This document shows positions 54,512 to 62,180 of a stretch of DNA of 64,000 bases, piece by piece. Each line of letters begins with the position of its first letter. Position 1 is the stretch's first letter. The translations under genes and the position numbers were made by a program. The stretch is from the NCBI GenBank assembly GCA_964638865.1, contig CAZXBG010000001.1:32619-96618 (forward strand), read 5' to 3'. The notes beneath the pieces are model-generated. The model was not told where the DNA came from and made no database searches. It saw nothing but the letters and a program-made list of their open reading frames with translations. Origin of the DNA: UBA7236 sp964638865. GTDB lineage: Bacteria > Bacteroidota > Bacteroidia > Chitinophagales > BACL12.

Positions 54512-55855
54512 ATGAAACTATCAGTTATAGGGACAGGTTATGTAGGACTGGTTACGGGGACTTGTTTTGCGGAAACGGGGAATCAGGTTATTTGTGCCGA
54601 TATTAATGAAGAAAAGGTAAAAAGGATGCAAGCCGGGGAGATTCCGATCTATGAACCCGGGTTGGAAACTATTTTTCATAGAAATATCAAACAGGGCAAT
54701 TTAATTTTTACAACTGATCTAAAATATGCAGTTGACAATTCTGATATTATATTTTTAGCATTGCCAACTCCTCCTTCGGAAGACGGATCTGCTGACCTTA
54801 AACATGTATTGGAGGTTGCCGAACAATTAGGAAAGATTATCACCTCTTATAAAATTATAATTGATAAAAGTACTGTTCCTGTTGGTACTGCAGAAAAAGT
54901 ACAGGAATTGATTGCAAAAAATTGTGTCTGCGATTTTGATGTGGTGAGTAATCCGGAATTTTTACGGGAAGGAATGGCAGTGGAAGATTTTATGAAGCCG
55001 GAACGTGTTGTTATCGGAACAGAAAGTGAAAAGGCACAGGAAATATTAAATCGTTTATATGCACCATTTGTCCGCCAGGGAAATCCCATCATTTTTATGG
55101 ATGAAAGAAGTGCAGAGCTGACAAAATATGCTGCAAATTCTTTTTTGGCGACTAAAATTACATTCATGAATGAGATCGCAAATCTCTGTGAAATATTGGG
55201 AGCTGATGTGGATATGGTGCGCAAAGGAATAGGAAGTGATTCGCGTATAGGAAAAAGATTTTTATTTCCGGGAGTTGGTTATGGGGGAAGTTGTTTTCCT
55301 AAGGATGTGAAAGCACTAAATATCATGGCAAATCAGTCAGCTTACGATTTTAAAATATTAAAATCGGTGATGGAAGTAAATGAAGCGCAATGGATGGTTT
55401 TAATAGATAAAATTATTTCAAAATTCGGCAATGATCTTTCTGATAAAAAATTTGCAGTATGGGGATTAGCGTTTAAACCAAATACGGATGATATTCGCGA
55501 AGCACCAGCTTTGTATATTATCAATGCCTTGCTTCAACTCGGAGCAAATATCGCTGCCTTTGATCCTGAGGCAATAAATAATGTAAAAAAAGAAATTGGA
55601 GATAAAATTCAATACGGAGAAAATCAATATGCAATATTAGAAAATGCAGATGCATTAATTATTATTACAGAATGGAGCGTATTTCGTTCTCCCGATTTTG
55701 AAATGATGAAAAAAGGATTAAAAAATAATATCATTTTTGATGGCAGAAATTTATTTGAATTGGAGGAGATGGAGAAACAGGGATTTTATTATGCGAGTGT
55801 TGGGAGGAGGGTTGTGAGTTCTGAGTTCTGGGTTCATTACGGAGGAGATAACTAA
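54512..55855 (+). CDS. ugd: UDP-glucose 6-dehydrogenase
   Basis: Ugd oxidises UDP-glucose to UDP-glucuronate with two NAD+. The 447-residue protein has the Rossmann start GTGYVGLVTGTCFAE and STVPVGTAEKV. The catalytic Cys261 is in GGSCFPKDVK, and FKPNTDDIREAP follows. Its product feeds the UDP-glucuronate decarboxylase encoded 0.8 kb downstream. The normal C-terminus (YASVGR) is followed by about 15 extra residues ending FWVHYGGDN. These are encoded by the heptamer words found in cassette 2, so the stop codon seems to have been displaced. Confidence 0.94.
   Translation: MKLSVIGTGYVGLVTGTCFAETGNQVICADINEEKVKRMQAGEIPIYEPGLETIFHRNIKQGNLIFTTDLKYAVDNSDIIFLALPTPPSEDGSADLKHVLEVAEQLGKIITSYKIIIDKSTVPVGTAEKVQELIAKNCVCDFDVVSNPEFLREGMAVEDFMKPERVVIGTESEKAQEILNRLYAPFVRQGNPIIFMDERSAELTKYAANSFLATKITFMNEIANLCEILGADVDMVRKGIGSDSRIGKRFLFPGVGYGGSCFPKDVKALNIMANQSAYDFKILKSVMEVNEAQWMVLIDKIISKFGNDLSDKKFAVWGLAFKPNTDDIREAPALYIINALLQLGANIAAFDPEAINNVKKEIGDKIQYGENQYAILENADALIIITEWSVFRSPDFEMMKKGLKNNIIFDGRNLFELEEMEKQGFYYASVGRRVVSSEFWVHYGGDN
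55816..55834 (+). repeat. Heptamer words inside the 3' end of ugd
   Basis: GAGTTCTGAGTTCTGGGTT lies within the last codons of ugd. It is 18/19 identical to the left boundary of IVP cassette 2 at 56005-56023, in direct orientation. Confidence 0.85.
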
Positions 55856-55992
55856 CTCTGCCTGTAGGTTTGAGGGAGGTGGTTGAAAGGGTTGTAGGAG
55901 TTGAAGGAGTTTGTTACAGAAGAAAATCTTTCGGGTGAGAATCGGTTTAAAGTTCTTTATTCCTTGTTCTTTATTCGATATTAGTCTAGGTT

Positions 55993-56590
55993 GGCAGGGT
56001 TCCAGGGTTCTGAGTTCTGGGTTGGTTTTTTTGGGAGATAGGTGTTTTGAATTGTTTGTGAAGTTTGTTAACCATAAAAAATATTATTATGGCAACGTTT
56101 AAGAGATTCGAGGATATTGAATCGTGGCAATTGGCGAGAGAATTTTGTAAAATGGTTTCTTTGTTTATTCATCGGGATGAGCTTAGTAAAGATTATCAAT
56201 TAAAAGATCAAATAAATTCCGAAAGCGAATCTATCATTGATAATATTGCGGAGGAATTTAACAGAGGTGGAAATATGGAATTTGTTAATTTTTTGCGTTA
56301 TTCAAAAGGCTCGGTAGGAGAATCCCAATCACAATTCTATCGTGCATTTGATAGAAATTATATTACCAAAAATGAATTTGATGAGGGATATAATTTAGTA
56401 GATCAAATTAATTCCAAGAACCAAAACATGATTAAATATTTGTAAAAATCAGAATATTCAGGACCGAATTACATAAACAAAAAAAAGATTTAAAAAATTA
56501 TTAAAATTATTTTCAACCAGAGAAATACCTTACAATTAGAATGGAAATATTAATGCGAGCGCTAATACAACTCAGAACCCAGAACCTGCC
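55993..56590 (+). mobile_element. IVP cassette 2 bounded by inverted repeats
   Basis: The left boundary 55993-56014 begins GGCAGGGTTCCAGGGTTCTG and ends AG. The right boundary 56571-56590, read on the opposite strand, is GGCAGGTTCTGGGTTCTGAG. They match apart from two short indels. The enclosed 598 bp carries only the four-helix-bundle gene. Outside lie further words: GTTCTTTATTC twice with a 14-bp period at about 55950-55976, and CAGAATCCAGAAC at about 56616-56628. There is no transposase. The structure parallels cassette 1 with a different word. Confidence 0.55.
56089..56445 (+). CDS. Four-helix-bundle protein, 23S rRNA IVP/S23 family, second subtype
   Basis: The 118-residue protein starts at ATG 56089 (MATFKRFEDIESWQLAREFC), which fits the family better than an upstream TTG. 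The signature DYQLKDQINSESESIIDNIA, then RGGNMEFVNFLRYSKGSVGE and SQFYRAFDRNYIT, places it in a different subgroup from the copy at 33 kb. A Glu replaces the usual Gly in NIAEGF (here NIAEEF). It lies between ugd and the decarboxylase gene on the same strand, in the inverted-repeat cassette. Function unknown; Avd-like nucleic-acid binding is possible. Confidence 0.88.
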   Translation: MATFKRFEDIESWQLAREFCKMVSLFIHRDELSKDYQLKDQINSESESIIDNIAEEFNRGGNMEFVNFLRYSKGSVGESQSQFYRAFDRNYITKNEFDEGYNLVDQINSKNQNMIKYL

Positions 56591-56668
56591 TACAAGACGC
56601 AGACGCCAGACAGGCTCAGAATCCAGAACGGATGCTGCGAAGTTTTACTCAATACAAGATCCGAAACC

Positions 56669-57640
56669 ATGAAAAGAGTATTAATAACCGGAGCAGCAGG
56701 ATTTCTTGGATCACATTTATGTGATAGGTTTATAAAGGAAAAGTATGAAGTGATCGCAATGGATAATTTAATTACCGGCGATAAAAAAAATATTGAACAT
56801 TTATTTCATCTTGAACAATTTGAATTCTTTCATCACGACGTAAGTAAATTTGTTCACGTTCCCGGCAAATTGGATTATATATTACATTTTGCGTCTCCTG
56901 CCTCACCTATTGATTATTTGAAAATCCCTATTCAAACACTAAAAGTAGGATCCTTGGGAACACATAATTTATTGGGATTGGCAAAAGCAAAAAATGCAAG
57001 AATTTTAGTTGCTTCCACAAGCGAAGTATATGGCGACCCACTGGTGCATCCACAAAATGAGGAATATTGGGGAAATGTAAATCCTGTTGGTCCGAGAGGT
57101 GTTTATGATGAAGCAAAACGTTTTCAGGAAGCTATCACTATGGCTTATCATACCTACCATAAATTAGAAACACGCATCGCAAGAATATTTAATACTTATG
57201 GTCCGAAAATGCGTTTAAATGATGGCCGTGTTTTACCTGCATTTATAGGTCAGGCGTTGCGTGGCGAAGATCTGACCATTTTCGGAGATGGAAGTCAGAC
57301 GAGATCTTTTTGTTATGTAGACGATTTAATTGAAGGCATTTATCGTTTATTGTTAAGTGATTATGCTTTACCCGTTAATGTTGGGAATCCAGATGAAATA
57401 ACAATTAAAGAATTTGCAGAAGAAATTATTGAACTTACCGGAACAAATCAAAAAATAATTTATAAAGATTTGCCGGTTGACGATCCGAAACAACGTCAGC
57501 CGGATATTACCCTTGCAAAAAAATTATTACATTGGGAGCCAAAGGTTTCCAGAAGTGAAGGGTTGAAGATCACCTATAATTATTTTAAAAATTTATCGAA
57601 AGAACAATTATATAAAGATATTGAAGGACGAAAATTCTAA
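56669..57640 (+). CDS. UDP-glucuronate decarboxylase (UDP-xylose synthase)
   Basis: This extended short-chain dehydrogenase converts UDP-glucuronate to UDP-xylose with bound NAD+. The 323-residue protein has the glycine motif [12 protein letters not shown] (residues about 8-19) and the Ser in STSEVYGDP. The catalytic Tyr146/Lys150 pair is in [27 protein letters not shown] and [15 protein letters not shown] are characteristic of the UXS group. It uses the product of Ugd upstream. UDP-xylose would serve surface polysaccharide or glycoprotein synthesis. Confidence 0.92.
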   Translation: MKRVLITGAAGFLGSHLCDRFIKEKYEVIAMDNLITGDKKNIEHLFHLEQFEFFHHDVSKFVHVPGKLDYILHFASPASPIDYLKIPIQTLKVGSLGTHNLLGLAKAKNARILVASTSEVYGDPLVHPQNEEYWGNVNPVGPRGVYDEAKRFQEAITMAYHTYHKLETRIARIFNTYGPKMRLNDGRVLPAFIGQALRGEDLTIFGDGSQTRSFCYVDDLIEGIYRLLLSDYALPVNVGNPDEITIKEFAEEIIELTGTNQKIIYKDLPVDDPKQRQPDITLAKKLLHWEPKVSRSEGLKITYNYFKNLSKEQLYKDIEGRKF

Positions 57641-57660
57641 AATCGAAAACAAAAATTATC

Positions 57661-57692
57661 CAATTAATAAATTAACAAATTAACAAATGACC
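57661..57692 (+). repeat. Octamer array AAATTAAC before kdsD
   Basis: CAATTAAT, AAATTAAC, AAATTAAC, AAATGACC: four 8-bp units ending 2 nt before the kdsD ATG. The layout mirrors the array after kdsD (CAATTGGC, AAATTAGC, AAATTAGC, AAATGG) with a G-to-A change in the word. No inverted partner is seen. Confidence 0.85.
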
Positions 57693-57694
57693 CA

Positions 57695-58651
57695 ATGAGT
57701 TATCTTGAAATTGCAAAAAATGTATTGCTTTTTGAATCGGAACAGATCAAAAAAACAATGGATAAACTCAATGAGCAGTTCAACGGTTCTGTTGATGCTA
57801 TTTTGCAAGGCAAAGGCAAACTTGTAGTTTGTGGCATTGGAAAATCAGGAGCTGTTGCGCAAAAAATAACCGCAACATTATGCAGCACCGGAACACCTGC
57901 AGTTTTCTTGCACGCAGCAGAAGCAGTGCATGGCGACCTGGGTGTATATGTGGAAGGAGATCCAGTTTTAATGATTTCGAAGAGTGGAACAACAGAAGAA
58001 ATGTTGCGATTAATTCCTTTTTTTAAAGAATCACATTCCAAAGTAATTTCCATTGTTGGAAATATTACTTCACCCATAGCACGCAACTCCGATTTTGTAT
58101 TAGATGCCACAGTGGATAAAGAAGCAGATGCCTTAAATCTTGCACCAACTGCATCTACAACTGTTGCATTGGCAATTGGTGATGCACTTGCAGTTTCTTT
58201 AATGCATGCTCGCGGGTTTACCGAAAAAGATTTTGCGCGTTTTCATCCTGGCGGACAACTTGGAAAAAATTTATTGCTCAAAGTGGAAGATGTGATGCAC
58301 GAGTTACACGAAGTTGCGCTGGTTGCAGAAAATAATTCGTTTCGGGAATTGATTATCGCAATGACAAAATTTAACCTTGGAGCTGCCTGCGTTATTGACA
58401 AAGAAAATAATTTAATTGGATTGGTAACCGATGGTGATGTAAGAAGAAGTTTAATTGACGATGCTGACTTTTCCAATATGTTTGTGAATAATATCATGAC
58501 AAAAAATCCTATCTCCATTTCACCGCGAGCAAGTTTGAAAGAAGCAGTGGAAATGATGGAAAACAGAACATCACAACTTTCTGTTTTACCTGTGGTTGAA
58601 AATGGGAAATGTTTGGGATTGATCCGGATTCATGATATTTATTTAAATTAA
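57695..58651 (+). CDS. kdsD: D-arabinose 5-phosphate isomerase (KdsD/KpsF)
   Basis: The enzyme interconverts ribulose 5-phosphate and arabinose 5-phosphate, the first step to KDO of lipopolysaccharide. The 318-residue protein has a SIS domain (about 1-195: VVCGIGKSGAVAQKI, LHAAEAVHGDLG, ISKSGTTEEM). It has the conserved RFHPGGQLGKNLL and two CBS domains (about 205-318). The first word array ends 2 nt before its ATG and a second starts at its stop codon. It is downstream of the decarboxylase gene on the same strand. Confidence 0.93.
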   Translation: MSYLEIAKNVLLFESEQIKKTMDKLNEQFNGSVDAILQGKGKLVVCGIGKSGAVAQKITATLCSTGTPAVFLHAAEAVHGDLGVYVEGDPVLMISKSGTTEEMLRLIPFFKESHSKVISIVGNITSPIARNSDFVLDATVDKEADALNLAPTASTTVALAIGDALAVSLMHARGFTEKDFARFHPGGQLGKNLLLKVEDVMHELHEVALVAENNSFRELIIAMTKFNLGAACVIDKENNLIGLVTDGDVRRSLIDDADFSNMFVNNIMTKNPISISPRASLKEAVEMMENRTSQLSVLPVVENGKCLGLIRIHDIYLN

Positions 58652-58822
58652 TTAGCCAATTGGCAAATTAGCAAATTAGCAAATGGTGGTTAGCCATGAA
58701 ATTAGCGTACTAATTTAATTTATCAGTGATAAATTCACAAAATTTTAAAATTAAATATTAATATCCAAAAGTGTCATAACTCACGATCCCGAAGCCACAT
58801 CTGCTAATTTGCTAATTGGTTA
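58652..58822. repeat. Empty cassette: inverted octamer arrays between convergent genes
   Basis: After the kdsD stop the plus strand reads CCAATTGGC, AAATTAGC, AAATTAGC, AAATGG (58657-58687). Directly after the biotin-carrier stop, the minus strand reads CCAATTAGC, AAATTAGC, AG (58819-58801). These form inverted repeats around about 110 bp of AT-rich DNA without an ORF. A single stem from these ends could act as a bidirectional transcript end. It may also be a gene-less version of the IVP cassettes. Confidence 0.75.
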
Positions 58823-59308
58823 TTCAAACACAATAAGCACATGATTTTTTTCCACGCTCATTCCCTTTTCCACGGCGATAGATTTTACCACAGCATCACC
58901 TGCTGCTTTTAAAACATTTTCCATTTTCATTGCTTCCAGCACAAGCACGGCATCACCTTTTTTAACAATATCACCGGGTTGAACGCGAATATCAATCACC
59001 AAACCCGGCATTGGCGCTTTTAATTCGCGGATCATTTTTTGGGCGCCGCTGTTGAAACCCATTTGCTCCATCAACTGATCAAATTTATCCTTTATCTGAA
59101 CTTCATAGAGATCACCATTTACTTTTAGTGTGAAGGTTTTTGTGGAGGAGTCTTGTTTAACAATTTCAATATTAAATGACTTTCCATCCTTTAATAAATG
59201 ATAAAAACGACCATCCAACTGAATGATATCTGTCAATATATCTATACCATTAACATTATTGCCCTCAATTTCGTAGCTTTTTGTTCCATTAACCGTTACT
59301 TTATTCAT
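58820..59308 (-). CDS. Biotin carboxyl carrier protein
   Basis: The 162-residue protein ends in a biotinyl domain with the acceptor Lys128 in EAMKMEN, preceded by KAPMPGLVIDIRVQPGDIVKKGD. The long N-terminal part (about 1-85) resembles the carrier of propionyl-/acetyl-CoA or pyruvate carboxylase-type complexes rather than classic AccB. No carboxylase subunit is adjacent. BirA in this window would biotinylate it. Its TAA stop abuts the inverted octamer array. Confidence 0.88.
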   Translation of the reverse strand: MNKVTVNGTKSYEIEGNNVNGIDILTDIIQLDGRFYHLLKDGKSFNIEIVKQDSSTKTFTLKVNGDLYEVQIKDKFDQLMEQMGFNSGAQKMIRELKAPMPGLVIDIRVQPGDIVKKGDAVLVLEAMKMENVLKAAGDAVVKSIAVEKGMSVEKNHVLIVFE

Positions 59309-59403
59309 AGTTTCTATATTAAAAGTTATGATCTGCCCGTTTTAAGCTATATTTTATTGAGTACCTTTACGCCGCTCAAAACAGCAATTACAAAAACAAA
59401 GCT

Positions 59404-62067
59404 ATGAAATTAAAAATGTTTACAGTAGCCACCTTGTCGGTGGTTTTATTTTATCAGTGTGATCCAACCAAAAAACTCTATTCAGGTGAGGAATATTTGG
59501 GTGAGATAGATACAATCCCGGAAGTGTACGATGAATATTACGAAGGCGAGGGCGACTATGATTACGATTACGACGAATATGCCTACGACAATTATTTAGA
59601 TACTGCTGTTAGTAAATTCAGTTCTTCTGTATATCACGGTTCCGAAACACGCCTCAACGATCTGATTCACACTAATCTGGAGGTTCGGTTTGATTGGGCC
59701 AAGGCATGGATGTTTGGAAAAGCAACACTAACTTTCAAACCATATTTTCATCCAACATCTACACTTATGCTGGATGCAAAAGGATTTGAAATTAAAGAAG
59801 TTGCGATGATAACTGCCACCGGCAAAACTCCTTTAAAATTTACATATAATACAGATTCTATTCCCGATACATTTAAATTGATAATTGATCTTGGTCGCAC
59901 CTATTCGAGAACGGAGGAGTATAAAATTTTTATCGACTACATAGCAAAACCCAATGATCTGACACTTGCAGGAAGCGCTGCTATAACTTCAGATAAAGGC
60001 CTGTATTTTATTAATAATGATGGTTCAGATAAAAATAAACCCATGCAAATTTGGACACAAGGTGAAACAGAAGCAACTTCATGTTGGTGTCCTACCATCG
60101 ACAAACCAAACGAAAGGTGTACTAATAATTTCTTTATAACAATTGAAGATAAATATCAAACTTTATCAAACGGTGCTCTTATATCCTCAAAAAAGAATCC
60201 CGATGGAACCCGCACCGACAACTGGAAAATGGATCAACCGCATGCTCCCTATTTATTTATGATGGCCATAGGTGAATATTCGATAGTAAAAGATACCTGG
60301 AAAAAAATTCCGGTTAATTATTACGTTGAAAAGGAATATGAAAAAGATGCAAAAGCAATTTTCGGTAATACTCCCGAAATGATAGAATTTTATTCTAATA
60401 AATTAGGTGTTGATTATGTATGGCCTAAATACAGTCAGGTAGTTGTGCGCGATTATGTAAGTGGTGCAATGGAAAACACTTCTGCAACTGTACATGGAGA
60501 ATTTTTACAACAACACAGTCGCGACCTGTTGGACGAAAATAATGAAGATATTATTTCCCATGAATTATTTCATCAATGGTTTGGTGATCTGGTTACTTGT
60601 GAAAGCTGGAGTAATATTCCATTAAATGAATCGTTCGCAACCTATGGTGAATATTTATGGCGCGAATATAAGTATGGAAGAGATGATGCAGACTATACTG
60701 GAACGCTCGATCTGGGCAGTTATTTGGATGAATCAGATTATAAACAAGTGGATCTTATTCGTTTCAAATACGATACAAGAGAGGATATGTTTGACACACA
60801 CTCTTATGCAAAAGGCGGTAGAGTATTGCATATGCTTCGTAAATATTTAGGTGATGATGCATTTTTTGCCGGATTAAATAAATATCTGGTTGACAACAAA
60901 TACAACTCCGTAGAAATTCACAATTTGCGTTTGGCAATGGAAGCAGTTTCGGGTGAAGATCTAAATTGGTTCTTTAATCAATGGTTCTTAAGCAGCGGAC
61001 ATGCAAATATTGATATCTATACCGAGTATATGGAAGAGGAAAAACAATTAGTGATAAATATTACACAATACCAGGATACTTTAATTGGCCCCATTTATGT
61101 ATTACCTCTTGACGTTGATATTTACAGGAATGGCAAAGTGGAGCGCAAGCGTATTATTGTTGACAAACAAATGCAAGCTTTTACATTTAATTATGATACC
61201 AAACCCGATCTGGTGAATGTGGATGCGGAAAAAATGTTGTTAGGTGTTAAAACAGAAAATAAAACGCTCGACGAATATATTTTTCAATATAATAATGCAC
61301 CATTGTATTTAGACAGAAAAGAAGCAATTGAAATTGTGAGTCAATATCAATATGAAAATGTAGCTTACCGTCAGCTAGTGGAATCTGCATTATACGATAA
61401 ACATTGGGCTATCCGCCAATCCGCCCTGGATACGGTGCTGCTTGATGCAAATTCTTCACAACAAATAAAGGATAGAATTCTGGATATGGCTAAAACTGAC
61501 CCGAAAAGTTACGTTAGAGCAAGTGCCATTTATAGCTTACCTGAAATTACCGGAATTAATGCATGGTCGGCATATGAACAGGCTTTAGGTGATAGCTCCT
61601 ACACAGTGGTGGCAGCAGGACTTTCCTCCATTTACAACAACGACCAGAAAAAGGGATTAGAACTTGCAAGAAAATATAAGAACGAAGATAATTATAGTCT
61701 GAATTATACCGTTTTAAATATTTTAGGTTCTGAAGGTGATGCAATCGACAATGATTTCTTTCTGCAAAAATTTGAAGAATCAACAGGTTATGATGCCTAT
61801 TTTGTAATGATCAATTATGAACCATATCTACAGCGTCAAACCGATTCCTATATTATTATTAAAGGTATAGATGCATTAAAGGTAATTGCTGCAGATACTA
61901 ATAATTTCTGGATGTCGTTTACTGCCAGTGGAATTATTTCCGGTTTAAAAGGAACCTATGAAACTGCACTCGAAAACGAAACAAATCCGCAACTCCAAAA
62001 ATCGTTACAGGCAGCAATTGATTATATTAATAAAACAATGGCGGGATTGGGTACAATAGATTATTAA
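59404..62067 (+). CDS. M1-family aminopeptidase lipoprotein
   Basis: The 887-residue zinc aminopeptidase is a predicted lipoprotein (LSVVLFYQC, Cys19). An acidic Asp/Glu/Tyr-rich linker (about 30-65) precedes the M1 N-domain. The exopeptidase motif SGAMENTSA lies near residue 358. The zinc site is HELFH at 386-390 with Glu409 in LNESFATYGEYLW. The region from about 640 onward looks like HEAT repeats (DKHWAIRQSALD, DPKSYVRASAIYSL). It probably trims peptides at the outer membrane or in the periplasm. A TACCTTTA at 59356-59363 may be its -7 box. Confidence 0.9.
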   Translation: MKLKMFTVATLSVVLFYQCDPTKKLYSGEEYLGEIDTIPEVYDEYYEGEGDYDYDYDEYAYDNYLDTAVSKFSSSVYHGSETRLNDLIHTNLEVRFDWAKAWMFGKATLTFKPYFHPTSTLMLDAKGFEIKEVAMITATGKTPLKFTYNTDSIPDTFKLIIDLGRTYSRTEEYKIFIDYIAKPNDLTLAGSAAITSDKGLYFINNDGSDKNKPMQIWTQGETEATSCWCPTIDKPNERCTNNFFITIEDKYQTLSNGALISSKKNPDGTRTDNWKMDQPHAPYLFMMAIGEYSIVKDTWKKIPVNYYVEKEYEKDAKAIFGNTPEMIEFYSNKLGVDYVWPKYSQVVVRDYVSGAMENTSATVHGEFLQQHSRDLLDENNEDIISHELFHQWFGDLVTCESWSNIPLNESFATYGEYLWREYKYGRDDADYTGTLDLGSYLDESDYKQVDLIRFKYDTREDMFDTHSYAKGGRVLHMLRKYLGDDAFFAGLNKYLVDNKYNSVEIHNLRLAMEAVSGEDLNWFFNQWFLSSGHANIDIYTEYMEEEKQLVINITQYQDTLIGPIYVLPLDVDIYRNGKVERKRIIVDKQMQAFTFNYDTKPDLVNVDAEKMLLGVKTENKTLDEYIFQYNNAPLYLDRKEAIEIVSQYQYENVAYRQLVESALYDKHWAIRQSALDTVLLDANSSQQIKDRILDMAKTDPKSYVRASAIYSLPEITGINAWSAYEQALGDSSYTVVAAGLSSIYNNDQKKGLELARKYKNEDNYSLNYTVLNILGSEGDAIDNDFFLQKFEESTGYDAYFVMINYEPYLQRQTDSYIIIKGIDALKVIAADTNNFWMSFTASGIISGLKGTYETALENETNPQLQKSLQAAIDYINKTMAGLGTIDY

Positions 62068-62106
62068 TAGAAATGTTTTTGAAGAAATATTTAAAAATTT
62101 TCAAAT

Positions 62107-62160
62107 AAAAAGGAGCTAAGTTTAGGAGAACATGTCCCACACTTAGCTCCTTTCTGCTTT
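62107..62160. terminator. Bidirectional terminator between convergent genes
   Basis: AAAGGAGCTAAGT (62109-62121) pairs perfectly with ACTTAGCTCCTTT (62141-62153), 13 bp with a 19-nt loop. It lies between the M1 peptidase and the ABC transporter, both ending toward it. Confidence 0.88.
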
Positions 62161-62180
62161 TAAAATAATTAATTCAACTA

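Noticed and set aside
55993..56590. Diversity-generating retroelement around the Avd-like gene
   Set aside because: No reverse transcriptase and no template/variable repeat pair with adenine-specific differences is present in the window.
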